A stretch of DNA of 64,000 nt from a virus, in IMG/VR virus record IMGVR_UViG_3300047469_000054, positions 1 through 64,000 of that record. One strand, given 5' to 3'. Within the stretch, counting starts at the first letter, position 1. Every line of letters starts with the position of its first letter. Below, piece by piece: positions 49,735 to 57,797 of the stretch. The notes below the pieces were generated by a model. The model worked only from the letters and a program-made list of their open reading frames with translations. It made no database searches and was not told the origin of the DNA. Position numbers and translations under genes: made by a program.

Positions 49735-49770
49735 AGCATCATGGGCTAGATGCTGTGATCGGCGGATCAC
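49735..49770. other. Two adjacent hairpins between the SGNH genes
   Basis: AGCATC/GATGCT (49735-49740/49749-49754) and GTGATC/GATCAC (49755-49760/49765-49770, loop GGCG). No T run follows, so more likely an RNA-stability or processing signal than a terminator. Confidence 0.5.
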
Positions 49771-49830
49771 GTAAGAATGTTTAGCCATTTATTAATCGCG
49801 CTTATGCGCCAACACATGAGGACGATGTAA

Positions 49831-51819
49831 ATGGCTAAACCAGTAACGACAAGATTCGGAAATTTCGTTGTAAAGCTTGGAAACGACGCTGTGCCGATTG
49901 TGTATTCGGCGCCATGCGGCTTTACCTCTAAATCATTGCAGCTTACAAAAGACTTGACAGAGGTTAATATTCCAGACTGCGACAATCCCGATTCTGTGGC
50001 GTGGATCGGGAGAGACGCGGCTAGTTTGTCTGCGCAAGTAAGCGGAGACGGAATTCTGGCCTCAGAATCCGTCGATATCTGGCTTGACGCTTGGGAAAAC
50101 TCGAATTCAGTTCCAATTGAGATTTCCGTGGCCTTTCCATCAAAAACCATTGTGTGGACCGGATATGCGCAAGTTTCGGAGCTAACGATATCGGCAGAGC
50201 AGGGCGGTCGCGTGACAATTAGCGTTACTCTGATGAGTGACGGTGAATTGACCCGTGTAAGCAATGAGACTCTTGTAACCGTATTGGCGCATAAGGTGTA
50301 TGGTCCTGGTTACAATAGCGGCGCAGCTCCACTTACCGGGGACGGCTCAGCTAAGGGCTACAATGTCATTCTTACGAATGAAACTGGAGCGCCGATTACG
50401 ACGGCGTCTATTGCCCTCCAGGGCTGGACATTGACATTAGCAGGAACGACTGACACGGGGAATAGCTTTAGCGTAATCTCAAATGTGGAGTATCCAGTCG
50501 GAACTATAAGCGCTGTCTTCCCCACCACGGTTGTTCCTAGTGGGCAGAATGTTGCTACGGCTCCGATCCCGCTAACCACGCCGATTCCGATTGGCGGCGC
50601 CTTTAGGGTAACTCTTGTCAGCACTCCAGCAAATGGACAAAAATACATTGCTAATATTGGCTTTGCTGGCTTGCGCTCGCATGTGAATATTAGCAAAGCC
50701 GCCAGCGTTCGCCTTATGGGTGTTGGTGACAGTATTATGACCAATAACGGTAGCGCTGTATATAATGCGGCAACTGGAAAGTGCCCCGCATATATAAATA
50801 GTATAATCGGAGCTACCGCAAAATCATACGGAGATAATTCTGCTCAATATTTCGCTAGACAGGCTGATCTAGCCTCATTGCTTGGTATAACTCATATTAT
50901 ATCAAATTTTGGAACAAATGATTTTGGATCATCCGACACTGTGGCGAATCTAAAGACTTATCTAGGAAATATGCGTGACGCCGCTAGGGGCAAGGGAGTC
51001 GCTTTTGTTCAGGCGACAATCCTTCCCAGGACAAATCTCAATGTTTCCGATAACAGGATAACGGCCACGTCCGTTACCGGTTCAGGGACAACCATTAACG
51101 CAGTAGTTCCGGATGCAAGCAAGTTCACCGTTGGTCATCCATACTTCTTTGCGGGCGCTACTCCAGCCGCGTATAACGACATAAAGATATGTACCGCCAT
51201 CAACACTACTACGAACACTGTATCATTCAAGTTCGCAGGATCGGGCACGAGTCCGGCAACCGGAACAATAACAATTGCGCCGACATATGTGACGCAGAGC
51301 GTTGGTTTCATGACGCCATTTAATTCATATTATACGGCTGGTATCGCATCTCCTCGCGGTCAAATAAATGCTTGGATACGAAGTGGGGTATTCGATGGAT
51401 ATATTGATTGGGCCGATGCTGTCGAGCCGACGCGAGATAGCGGTCGCTGGAAGGTATCTGGTGAAGACGCGCTATTGCCAGCAACGCAAACCGTAACTGT
51501 GTCCGCCGTAGTTAGTACTACTGTGTTCACGTCAGATTACAATCGTGGCGTCGGCACAATGGCGTCAGGCCTTGTGCAGCCAATCACCGGCGCCAACGCT
51601 GGTCAGGTGGCTGGAGCAACGGGAAACACATCAACCAATATCACCTTGCTTGCTGCGTTCTCTGCCGCTCAGGCTATAGGAGATACATATTATTGCGTCC
51701 CTAAGCCATTCTATATGTCGGCAGATGGTGCGCATCCCGCCGCTAGTGTGGGCGGCAAGGGAGGGCAAATTCACATAGACAATGCAACCTTGTCCTGGAT
51801 TAACGCGGCGCTAGCTTGA
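49831..51819 (+). CDS. Tail-tube-like domain fused to SGNH hydrolase
   Basis: 662 residues. Residues 1-145 are a near-copy of the tail-tube protein at 56732 (both begin MAKPVT-RFGNF-VKLGNDA; about four of five positions agree by eye). Residues 150-290 are a beta-rich linker domain. From about 295: GVGDSIMTNNGS (Ser near 301), ISNFGTNDFG (Asn near 365), an inserted beta domain (about 410-490) and SADGAHPA (Asp/His near 631-634), the SGNH residues. It can be expected to co-assemble into the tail tube and display an esterase. Lies between capsid and portal, not in the tail block. Confidence 0.85.
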   Translation: MAKPVTTRFGNFVVKLGNDAVPIVYSAPCGFTSKSLQLTKDLTEVNIPDCDNPDSVAWIGRDAASLSAQVSGDGILASESVDIWLDAWENSNSVPIEISVAFPSKTIVWTGYAQVSELTISAEQGGRVTISVTLMSDGELTRVSNETLVTVLAHKVYGPGYNSGAAPLTGDGSAKGYNVILTNETGAPITTASIALQGWTLTLAGTTDTGNSFSVISNVEYPVGTISAVFPTTVVPSGQNVATAPIPLTTPIPIGGAFRVTLVSTPANGQKYIANIGFAGLRSHVNISKAASVRLMGVGDSIMTNNGSAVYNAATGKCPAYINSIIGATAKSYGDNSAQYFARQADLASLLGITHIISNFGTNDFGSSDTVANLKTYLGNMRDAARGKGVAFVQATILPRTNLNVSDNRITATSVTGSGTTINAVVPDASKFTVGHPYFFAGATPAAYNDIKICTAINTTTNTVSFKFAGSGTSPATGTITIAPTYVTQSVGFMTPFNSYYTAGIASPRGQINAWIRSGVFDGYIDWADAVEPTRDSGRWKVSGEDALLPATQTVTVSAVVSTTVFTSDYNRGVGTMASGLVQPITGANAGQVAGATGNTSTNITLLAAFSAAQAIGDTYYCVPKPFYMSADGAHPAASVGGKGGQIHIDNATLSWINAALA

Positions 51820-51929
51820 TGTTGCATGATGCCATATGCCTAATAGGCGCGACTGTCTGTATTGTCATTCTGGTCGCGCTTATATTGCTAGCATGGAGTT
51901 CAGTCGCCTTGATGGTTGTAGCGCCGTGA
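51819..51929 (+). CDS. Small membrane protein (36 aa)
   Basis: Starts in the overlap TGATG of the previous stop. One transmembrane helix (CLIGATVCIVILVALILLAW). No clear ribosome-binding site other than coupling to the upstream gene. Confidence 0.5.
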   Translation: MLHDAICLIGATVCIVILVALILLAWSSVALMVVAP

Positions 51930-51980
51930 CCAATTAATGAAGACAGCGAGATTATATTTCGTTCTCAAAGGAGAATATTT

Positions 51981-53360
51981 ATGAAGAAAACAACTGGCCT
52001 CATTGGTCGTTTTAAAAAGGCGTGGGGAACACTACTTTCGCCAAGCTCTACGGGCGGATGGTGGCCGGTGGTCAAGGAAGCATTCGGCGGCGCTTGGCAA
52101 AACAATATTGAAATTAGGAATGATCAAATCACGGCTTATCACGCTGTGTTTGCTTGCGTCACATTGATCGCATCAGATATTTCCAAGCTTGGAATTGATC
52201 TTATTCAGAAGTCTGGCGGCGCTTGGGTGCCAACAACGAATAACGCCTACTCTCCAGTTCTTAGAAAACCCAATAAGAACCAATCTAGAATTCAATTTAT
52301 TGAAAATTGGATGCTTTCAAAGCTGTTGACTGGAAACACTTATGTCCTGAAGATTAGGGACGGGCGGGGAGTAGTGACCGGACTCAAGATTCTTGACCCC
52401 ATCAATACGAAGCCATTGATTTCTCCAGATGGAAGTGTTTTCTACTCAACGTCGGAAGATAATTTCAATGGTCTGACGAGTGGTGATGTTGGCGAGGCTT
52501 TCCCCGCCAGCGAGATCATTCATGATAGATTCAATTGCATGTTTCATCCTCTTATCGGCGTGTCTCCTCTTTATGCATGTGGACTTGCCGCAATGCAGGG
52601 ATATTACATTCAAACAAGCCAAACTAAATTGTTTGAAAATGGCGTACAGGCTCCGGGCATCTTGACCGCTCCTGGCGCCATTGGCGACGCGACGGCGGCT
52701 AGGCTAAAGGCGCATTGGGAAGAGAACTATACCGGTGAAAAAAACTATGGTAAGGTTGCCGTATTGGGCGATGGGCTTAAGTTCGAAAAAATGTCCATGA
52801 CGGCGGCAGATTCGCAGCTTATCGAGCAATTGCGCTGGACGGCTGAAGTTATTTGTTCTGTTTTTCACGTTCCTCCATACATGATCGGCGTTGGCGAAGC
52901 GCCGCCATATACCAATATTCAATCTGTTAATATGCAATACTATACTCAGGCATTGCAGAATCCAATTGAATCCATTGAGCTTTGCCTTGATGAGGGGCTT
53001 AACCTGCCTTCAGATATTGGCGTGCAGATGGACATTGATGGCCTATTGCGCATGGATGAGCAGACGCGCTCAACTACGTTGACCAATTATTCCAAGGCTG
53101 GCGTTTTGAAATTGAATGAAGTTCGTAATAAGATTGGATATCAGAACATGGTAGGTGGTAATTCTGCCTTCCTTCAGCAACAGAACTTTAGCGTTACGGC
53201 CTTGGCTAAGCGCGATGCCGGTGCCGATCCATTCGCTACAGCGCCAGCACAGCCAGTGCCATCTACGGATACAAACGACAATGGCGACAATCAAGATGCA
53301 GCAAAGCTTTTTGAGCATATGTCAAAGTCTATCAAGGAAGGAATTCGCTTTGAAATTTGA
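51981..53360 (+). CDS. Portal protein (HK97 family)
   Basis: 459 residues, AAAGGAGA site. ITAYHAVFACVTLIASDISK (about 50-69), LLTGNTYVLKIRDGRG, GVSPLYACGLAAMQGYY, FHVPPYMIGVGE and LTNYSKAGVLKLNEVR are the standard portal landmarks. Forms the dodecameric DNA gate at one capsid vertex. It normally precedes the protease/capsid genes; here it follows them and two hydrolase genes. Confidence 0.92.
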   Translation: MKKTTGLIGRFKKAWGTLLSPSSTGGWWPVVKEAFGGAWQNNIEIRNDQITAYHAVFACVTLIASDISKLGIDLIQKSGGAWVPTTNNAYSPVLRKPNKNQSRIQFIENWMLSKLLTGNTYVLKIRDGRGVVTGLKILDPINTKPLISPDGSVFYSTSEDNFNGLTSGDVGEAFPASEIIHDRFNCMFHPLIGVSPLYACGLAAMQGYYIQTSQTKLFENGVQAPGILTAPGAIGDATAARLKAHWEENYTGEKNYGKVAVLGDGLKFEKMSMTAADSQLIEQLRWTAEVICSVFHVPPYMIGVGEAPPYTNIQSVNMQYYTQALQNPIESIELCLDEGLNLPSDIGVQMDIDGLLRMDEQTRSTTLTNYSKAGVLKLNEVRNKIGYQNMVGGNSAFLQQQNFSVTALAKRDAGADPFATAPAQPVPSTDTNDNGDNQDAAKLFEHMSKSIKEGIRFEI

Positions 53361-54846
53361 TACATTCGAGGCCATCGAAAAGGCCATGGAAAATATTAAG
53401 TCTGCAATTACGAAGACGGTTGAGCCAATCGTAGTTGAAGTGCGTGCCGTTAAGGCGGCCATTGGCGATGCTGTTTCGCGTATCGGTGAAGTTGAGGTGC
53501 TGGCCTCCAGACTTGATAATCATCTTACAGAAGCCAATGAAACGGCCGCCGCTGCACTTGAGACATCTATGGAGGCCGTTAAGACGGTTGAGCAGATTCG
53601 TGGCGAATTCGGCACGTTTGCTGATGACGCCGTGAGGATCATTGATGAACGCGTGGCGACTATTGAGGTTAAGCATGGCGTTGATGGTAAGGACGGCACT
53701 AACGGCCTAAATGGCGATCATGCGCCCTTTGTCGAGAGCGTGTATAATGATGGCGGCCAACTGCACTTCGTCATGTCGGACGGCAAGTCATTCGCCATTA
53801 CTGCCCCGTCAGATGGTGAAGACGGCAAGGATGGCGTTGGTATTCATGATATTGACATTAATGAAGCTGGTGAGCTTTTCTATGTTCTTACGAACAATAA
53901 GGAAGTTGCATTCAACATCGGCAAAGTTCGCGGCGAAGATGGCGATAGCATCACATCTGCTCACGTTGATGTTGATGGCAAGCTTTCTTTCGGGACGGCA
54001 AGGGGTAAGACGATTGACGTTGAGGATATTCGCCTTAAGGCCGATGTCGTTAACGGCGTTGATGGTAAGGACGCTCCGAAGATTGAGAGCATTTCTATCG
54101 CTGATGATTCTCGTGAAATCGAGATTGTCCTGTCAGATGGTGTGAAGCACTTTATTCCAGCACCAAAGGACGGCAAGGATGGCGTTGACGGTAAAGATGC
54201 CCCGGCCATTGAAGTCGTGAAGAAGACCAGCGAGGGCCGCTTGGTCTTCGGCATGTCAGATGGAAAATCATTCGAGATTGATGCACCAAAGGACGGCAAG
54301 GATGGCGTTGACGGAACCAATGGCTTGGATGGCGTTAATTTAGTTGATGCCCTGATCGACTCTGAAAATCGCCTTGTTCTAACGACATCCAACGGAACCG
54401 TTAAGACTCTTGATGTCGTCGTCGGCTCCGATGGTAAGGACGGCGTTGATGGCGCCCCAGGTAAAAATGGAGCCGATGGCTTTGGCTTTGATGACATGGC
54501 TATGGAGTATGATGGTGAGCGCGGCCTTTCTATCGTGTATTCTCAGGGTGACCGCGTGAAGTCTATTGACTTTCATTTGCCTATTCCAATCTATAGGGGC
54601 CAATTTGATTCGGCTAAAAGCTATGAGCGCGGAGATATGGTCACACACTTTGGTGCCGTGTATCATTTCGATGGCGGTGATAATGGCATCCCTGGTTCAG
54701 CCAAATCTTGGCAATTGTCTATCCGCGCTGGTGTCGATGGCAAGGCGGGTGCGCCCGGTACACCTGGGAAGCCGGGAAAGAAGGGCGAGACCGGTCGCCC
54801 CGGTAGAGATCTTACGCAGATTGGCCCTGATGGGAGTAAATGGTAA
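53350..54846 (+). CDS. Collagen-like structural protein with carbohydrate-binding-type end
   Basis: About 498 residues from a TTG (AAGGA eight bases upstream) overlapping the portal stop. N-terminal 100 residues are a coiled coil (EAIEKAMENIKSAITKTVEP). Then short collagen-like GxY runs (VDGKDGTNGLNGDHA, DGKDGVDGKDA, DGTNGLDGV, GAPGTPGKPGKKGETGRPGR) alternate with beta modules. YRGQFDSAKSYERGDMVTHF (about 417-436) resembles a chitin-binding (CBM5/12) module. Likely a trimeric fibre on the head, neck or portal region. Confidence 0.8.
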   Translation: MKFDTFEAIEKAMENIKSAITKTVEPIVVEVRAVKAAIGDAVSRIGEVEVLASRLDNHLTEANETAAAALETSMEAVKTVEQIRGEFGTFADDAVRIIDERVATIEVKHGVDGKDGTNGLNGDHAPFVESVYNDGGQLHFVMSDGKSFAITAPSDGEDGKDGVGIHDIDINEAGELFYVLTNNKEVAFNIGKVRGEDGDSITSAHVDVDGKLSFGTARGKTIDVEDIRLKADVVNGVDGKDAPKIESISIADDSREIEIVLSDGVKHFIPAPKDGKDGVDGKDAPAIEVVKKTSEGRLVFGMSDGKSFEIDAPKDGKDGVDGTNGLDGVNLVDALIDSENRLVLTTSNGTVKTLDVVVGSDGKDGVDGAPGKNGADGFGFDDMAMEYDGERGLSIVYSQGDRVKSIDFHLPIPIYRGQFDSAKSYERGDMVTHFGAVYHFDGGDNGIPGSAKSWQLSIRAGVDGKAGAPGTPGKPGKKGETGRPGRDLTQIGPDGSKW

Positions 54847-55166
54847 TGGCAGATCCAATCGACATTGTAACGCTTGATCAGGCTAAGCGCCGCCTTCGCA
54901 TCCTTCATGCGGATGAAGATGCATCAATTGAGGAGATGATTACTGAGGCAAGCGCCGCAATTCTGGATTACATTAAGGCCGCCGATGATGCAACATGGAC
55001 ATCAGTGCAAATGCTGTGTCTGAAAACGGGAACATTGAACATGGTGCAATGGCTATATAATGGGTCGCCAAAGTCATCCGATGAAGACATTGGGCAGGCA
55101 GACGGATATCTTCCCAAGAGCGTAACTATGTTCCTCCATCGCCTTAGAGATCCGGCGCTAGCATAA
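54846..55166 (+). CDS. Head-tail connector (HK97 gp6-like)
   Basis: 106 residues; the ATG at 54846 is 9-10 bases after GGGAG and beats 54840. ITLDQAKRRLRI-like start (IVTLDQAKRRLRILHADED), SIEEMITEASAAILDYI, and a C-terminal helix ending PALA are typical of the gp6 adaptor family that binds the portal. Confidence 0.85.
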   Translation: MADPIDIVTLDQAKRRLRILHADEDASIEEMITEASAAILDYIKAADDATWTSVQMLCLKTGTLNMVQWLYNGSPKSSDEDIGQADGYLPKSVTMFLHRLRDPALA

Positions 55167-55348
55167 TGGCATGGGTGAGGTTTACCCAAGATTGGCCATG
55201 GATGAAGCCGCGCTTCACTGTGGCATATAAGCGAGGCATGGTGCAGAACATAACGCGCCAATGCCTTGCGGACGCAACGAAAGCGGGGGTGATTGTGCGC
55301 CTGTATCGAAAGAACAAGAATGATCCATTTTCGGAGATTGAGCCATGA
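55166..55348 (+). CDS. Small hypothetical structural-block protein (60 aa)
   Basis: Overlaps both neighbours. Trp-rich basic protein (WVRFTQDWPWMKPRFTVAY). Similar small genes occur between connectors in other phages. Unknown role. Confidence 0.68.
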   Translation: MAWVRFTQDWPWMKPRFTVAYKRGMVQNITRQCLADATKAGVIVRLYRKNKNDPFSEIEP

Positions 55349-55695
55349 GACCAAGCGGAAGATTTCTTTTGAGCTTTCAAAAGCGAGGCGATGCCGATGA
55401 CGGATTTGGGAATATCCTTCCGGGCGCCGGAGATTTTGCAGAAGCATTTAAGGCATACGCCGATATGTCGCCAATGCGCGTTGGAAGCGAGGCGGTTATT
55501 GCGGCCCGCTTGGCAGGAACGCAGCCGCTTAACGTTCGCATCATTGCCAGTGAGGCCGCGCGCACAATGAATTCTGCTTGGCGGGCAGTTGATGTTAGGA
55601 ATCCATTGCGACAATTCAACATCACGGCGATTGTCGATCCTACTGGCGAGAATAAATATCTCGATATTGCCATGACCGAAGGCGTTGTGCAATGA
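55345..55695 (+). CDS. Head closure protein (SPP1 gp16 / head-tail joining family)
   Basis: 116 residues, ATGA overlap. LLSFQKRGDADDGFGN at the N terminus and RAVDVRNPLRQFNITAIVDP are the head-tail-joining landmarks, and the order connector, closure, gp10-like agrees. Confidence 0.82.
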   Translation: MRPSGRFLLSFQKRGDADDGFGNILPGAGDFAEAFKAYADMSPMRVGSEAVIAARLAGTQPLNVRIIASEAARTMNSAWRAVDVRNPLRQFNITAIVDPTGENKYLDIAMTEGVVQ

Positions 55696-56198
55696 CGATT
55701 AAGGGGCTTACATCTCTACAGCGGAAACTAAGGGCACTCCCTACGGTGGCCCGCACGGCTATTCAAGATGCCATGGAGAAGTCGGCGCAAGAGATTGTCG
55801 ATATGATGAAGGGTCTCGTTGTCGTTCGTGACGGCCACTTGCGCGATTCCATTGGGTGGACATGGGGAAAGGCTCCAAAGGGTTCGCTTAAGGTTGGTGC
55901 GATTATGGGTGGGAGTTCGGCTGATTTGATCATAACGATTTATGCGGGTGATGCTGAAGCCTTTTATGCTCGCTGGATTGAGTTCGGCACATCTCCTCAC
56001 AGTACAGCAAAGGGCGGTGGAACGAAGGCTGGTAAGAAATCCTTGGCGCGCGGCGGCGGTATTCAGCACCCCGGCACAAGAGCGCAGCCATTCTTTTTTG
56101 TCAGTTATCGCGCGAATAAAAAGCGTGCAAAATCTAGAATAACTAGAGCAGTAAACAAGGCGGGCCGCACGGTCGCCGCGCAAGGAGGCGGGAAGTAA
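55692..56198 (+). CDS. HK97 gp10-like neck protein
   Basis: 168 residues, ATGA overlap. LTSLQRKLRALPTVARTAIQ, a SAQEIVDMMKGLVVVRDGHLRDSI segment, WIEFGT and a basic C terminus match HK97 gp10-like tail completion proteins. Confidence 0.85.
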   Translation: MTIKGLTSLQRKLRALPTVARTAIQDAMEKSAQEIVDMMKGLVVVRDGHLRDSIGWTWGKAPKGSLKVGAIMGGSSADLIITIYAGDAEAFYARWIEFGTSPHSTAKGGGTKAGKKSLARGGGIQHPGTRAQPFFFVSYRANKKRAKSRITRAVNKAGRTVAAQGGGK

Positions 56199-56644
56199 TG
56201 GCAGACCCAATTAACGAGCTTAAGGCGAAAGTTTTCGCCACCTTAAAGGCAAGCGCGCCACTATCCGCATTAGTTGGCAGCCGCGTGTATGATGTTGTGC
56301 CGGTCGATCCGAATACGTTTCTTTACACCGGTCAATATCCGTATGTGGCTCTAAGCAACACTGATGCGACCGAAGATAGCGCAGACTGCATCAATGCTCT
56401 GGATATCTCGATGCAGATAGACTTCTATACCTATGGCACGGGTCCCGCATACTCCACGGCGCAAGCGTCGGCTGGTGCAGACCTTGTTCGCCGCGCCTTA
56501 AAGCCGCTGTCGCTTGATGAGGAGGCGCTTCCGACAAACGCATTGTCAGCTTTCGAGCATCGCATAACTCGCCTGATTAGGGCGCAAGATGGACTTACGA
56601 CGCAGGCGGCGATTACATACGACGCCATTGTTGAGGTTCTATAG
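56198..56644 (+). CDS. Tail terminator (DUF3168 family)
   Basis: 148 residues. LKASAPLSALVGSRVYD (about 15-31), QYPYVALSNTDATED and LDISMQIDFYT match DUF3168, the tail terminator that caps the tube and joins it to the head. Confidence 0.85.
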   Translation: MADPINELKAKVFATLKASAPLSALVGSRVYDVVPVDPNTFLYTGQYPYVALSNTDATEDSADCINALDISMQIDFYTYGTGPAYSTAQASAGADLVRRALKPLSLDEEALPTNALSAFEHRITRLIRAQDGLTTQAAITYDAIVEVL

Positions 56645-56731
56645 CAACTACTGTATTTTTCATCAAAGATGTTGATGTTTGGCAATCATTTTGCAAGTTA
56701 TCAACAGTGCACACACAAAAGGAGAATATGA

Positions 56732-57178
56732 ATGGCAAAGCCAGTAACAGCCCGTTTTGGCAATTTTACGGTTAAGCTTGGCAACGATGCCGACCCAATC
56801 GTTTATGTCGCGCCTTGCGGCTTCACTTCCAAATCGCTACAGCTTACCAAGGATCTAACGGAGGTTAACATCCCCGATTGCGACGACCCGGATGCAGTAT
56901 CGTGGGTAGGCCGTGATGCGGCGAGTCTTTCTGCTCAGGTTACTGGCGATGGCGTGCTAGCTTCCGAGTCTGTCGATACTTGGCTTGAGGCCTGGGAAAA
57001 CGTCGAGAGCGTTCCGATTCAGATTTCGATTGTCTTTCCGGCCAAGACTATTACTTGGACAGGCTTCGCTCAGGTGTCTGAGCTTACGATTGCCGCAGAA
57101 CAGGGTGGCCGCGTGACTATTTCCACGACTATCCAGTCAGACGGCGAGCTTGTTCGCGTTACGACTCCGACGCCATAA
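56732..57178 (+). CDS. Major tail tube protein
   Basis: 148 residues, AAAGGAGA site. Canonical position between tail terminator and chaperone. Beta-rich; GFTSKSLQLTKDLTEVNIP, ESVDTWLEAWENVESVP and AEQGGRVTISTTIQSDGEL fit phage tail-tube proteins. An extended near-copy fused to an SGNH hydrolase lies at 49831. Confidence 0.9.
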   Translation: MAKPVTARFGNFTVKLGNDADPIVYVAPCGFTSKSLQLTKDLTEVNIPDCDDPDAVSWVGRDAASLSAQVTGDGVLASESVDTWLEAWENVESVPIQISIVFPAKTITWTGFAQVSELTIAAEQGGRVTISTTIQSDGELVRVTTPTP

Positions 57179-57741
57179 TGAGGGATGCAAAGCTAGAGAC
57201 TGATTTTGGTGACGGATCATATGTCTTTCGCCTTCCGTGGGGTCTACTAGTTGAGCTTCAAGAAAAGCTTGAGAGCGGCCCATATGCCGTTTTCAAGCGT
57301 CTTCTTGGCGATGATTGGCGCGTAGAGGATATCTCCGAAACGATCCGTCTTGGCCTTATTGGCGGGGATAAGGATATCAAGCCAATCGCCGCCAATAAGC
57401 TTGTGACTCGATATGTTAGGGAGCGTCCGCTTGCGGAGAACGTTCCGTTGGCTCGCGCCATTCTTCAGGTCGCATTATTCGGCGCTGGAGATGAGGAGGA
57501 CAAACCAAAGGCAACGGAAAAGTCTGATGAAGTCGAAACTTCAGATGGCAAGCTGAACATGAAAGCCATTTATGGAGCTGGTGCAGCCATTGGATTCAGT
57601 CCGCAACAGGTAAATGAAATGTCGGTTTATCAGTTCATCGCTGCCGTTGATGGGTATGTGTCCGCTCACTCCCCGGAAGACAAGACTCTTACGGATGATG
57701 AAAAGAAAGAATTGTTCGATCTAGTAATTGAGCATTCATAG
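57178..57741 (+). CDS. Tail assembly chaperone, GTA gp10-like with fused second part
   Basis: 187 residues, start overlapping the tube stop. Residues 1-105 (FRLPWGLLVELQEKLESGPY, DISETIRLGLIGG) match the GTA gp10 family. After an acidic linker (about 105-125) comes IYGAGAAIGFSPQQVNEMS, which in gene transfer agents and lambda-like phages is often a second or frameshifted product. Here both are in one frame with no frameshift needed. Confidence 0.8.
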   Translation: MRDAKLETDFGDGSYVFRLPWGLLVELQEKLESGPYAVFKRLLGDDWRVEDISETIRLGLIGGDKDIKPIAANKLVTRYVRERPLAENVPLARAILQVALFGAGDEEDKPKATEKSDEVETSDGKLNMKAIYGAGAAIGFSPQQVNEMSVYQFIAAVDGYVSAHSPEDKTLTDDEKKELFDLVIEHS

Positions 57742-57747
57742 GATTTT

Positions 57748-57769
57748 GCCAGTCCATTCGTGGGCTGGC
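57748..57769 (+). other. Stable hairpin with UUCG loop before the tape measure gene
   Basis: GCCAGTCCA (57748-57756) with TGGGCTGGC (57761-57769, one G-U pair) around TTCG. No T run, so perhaps an RNA-stability element or partial terminator. Confidence 0.6.
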
Positions 57770-57797
57770 AGTTCTCATTTATGGAGACATTTAAATA

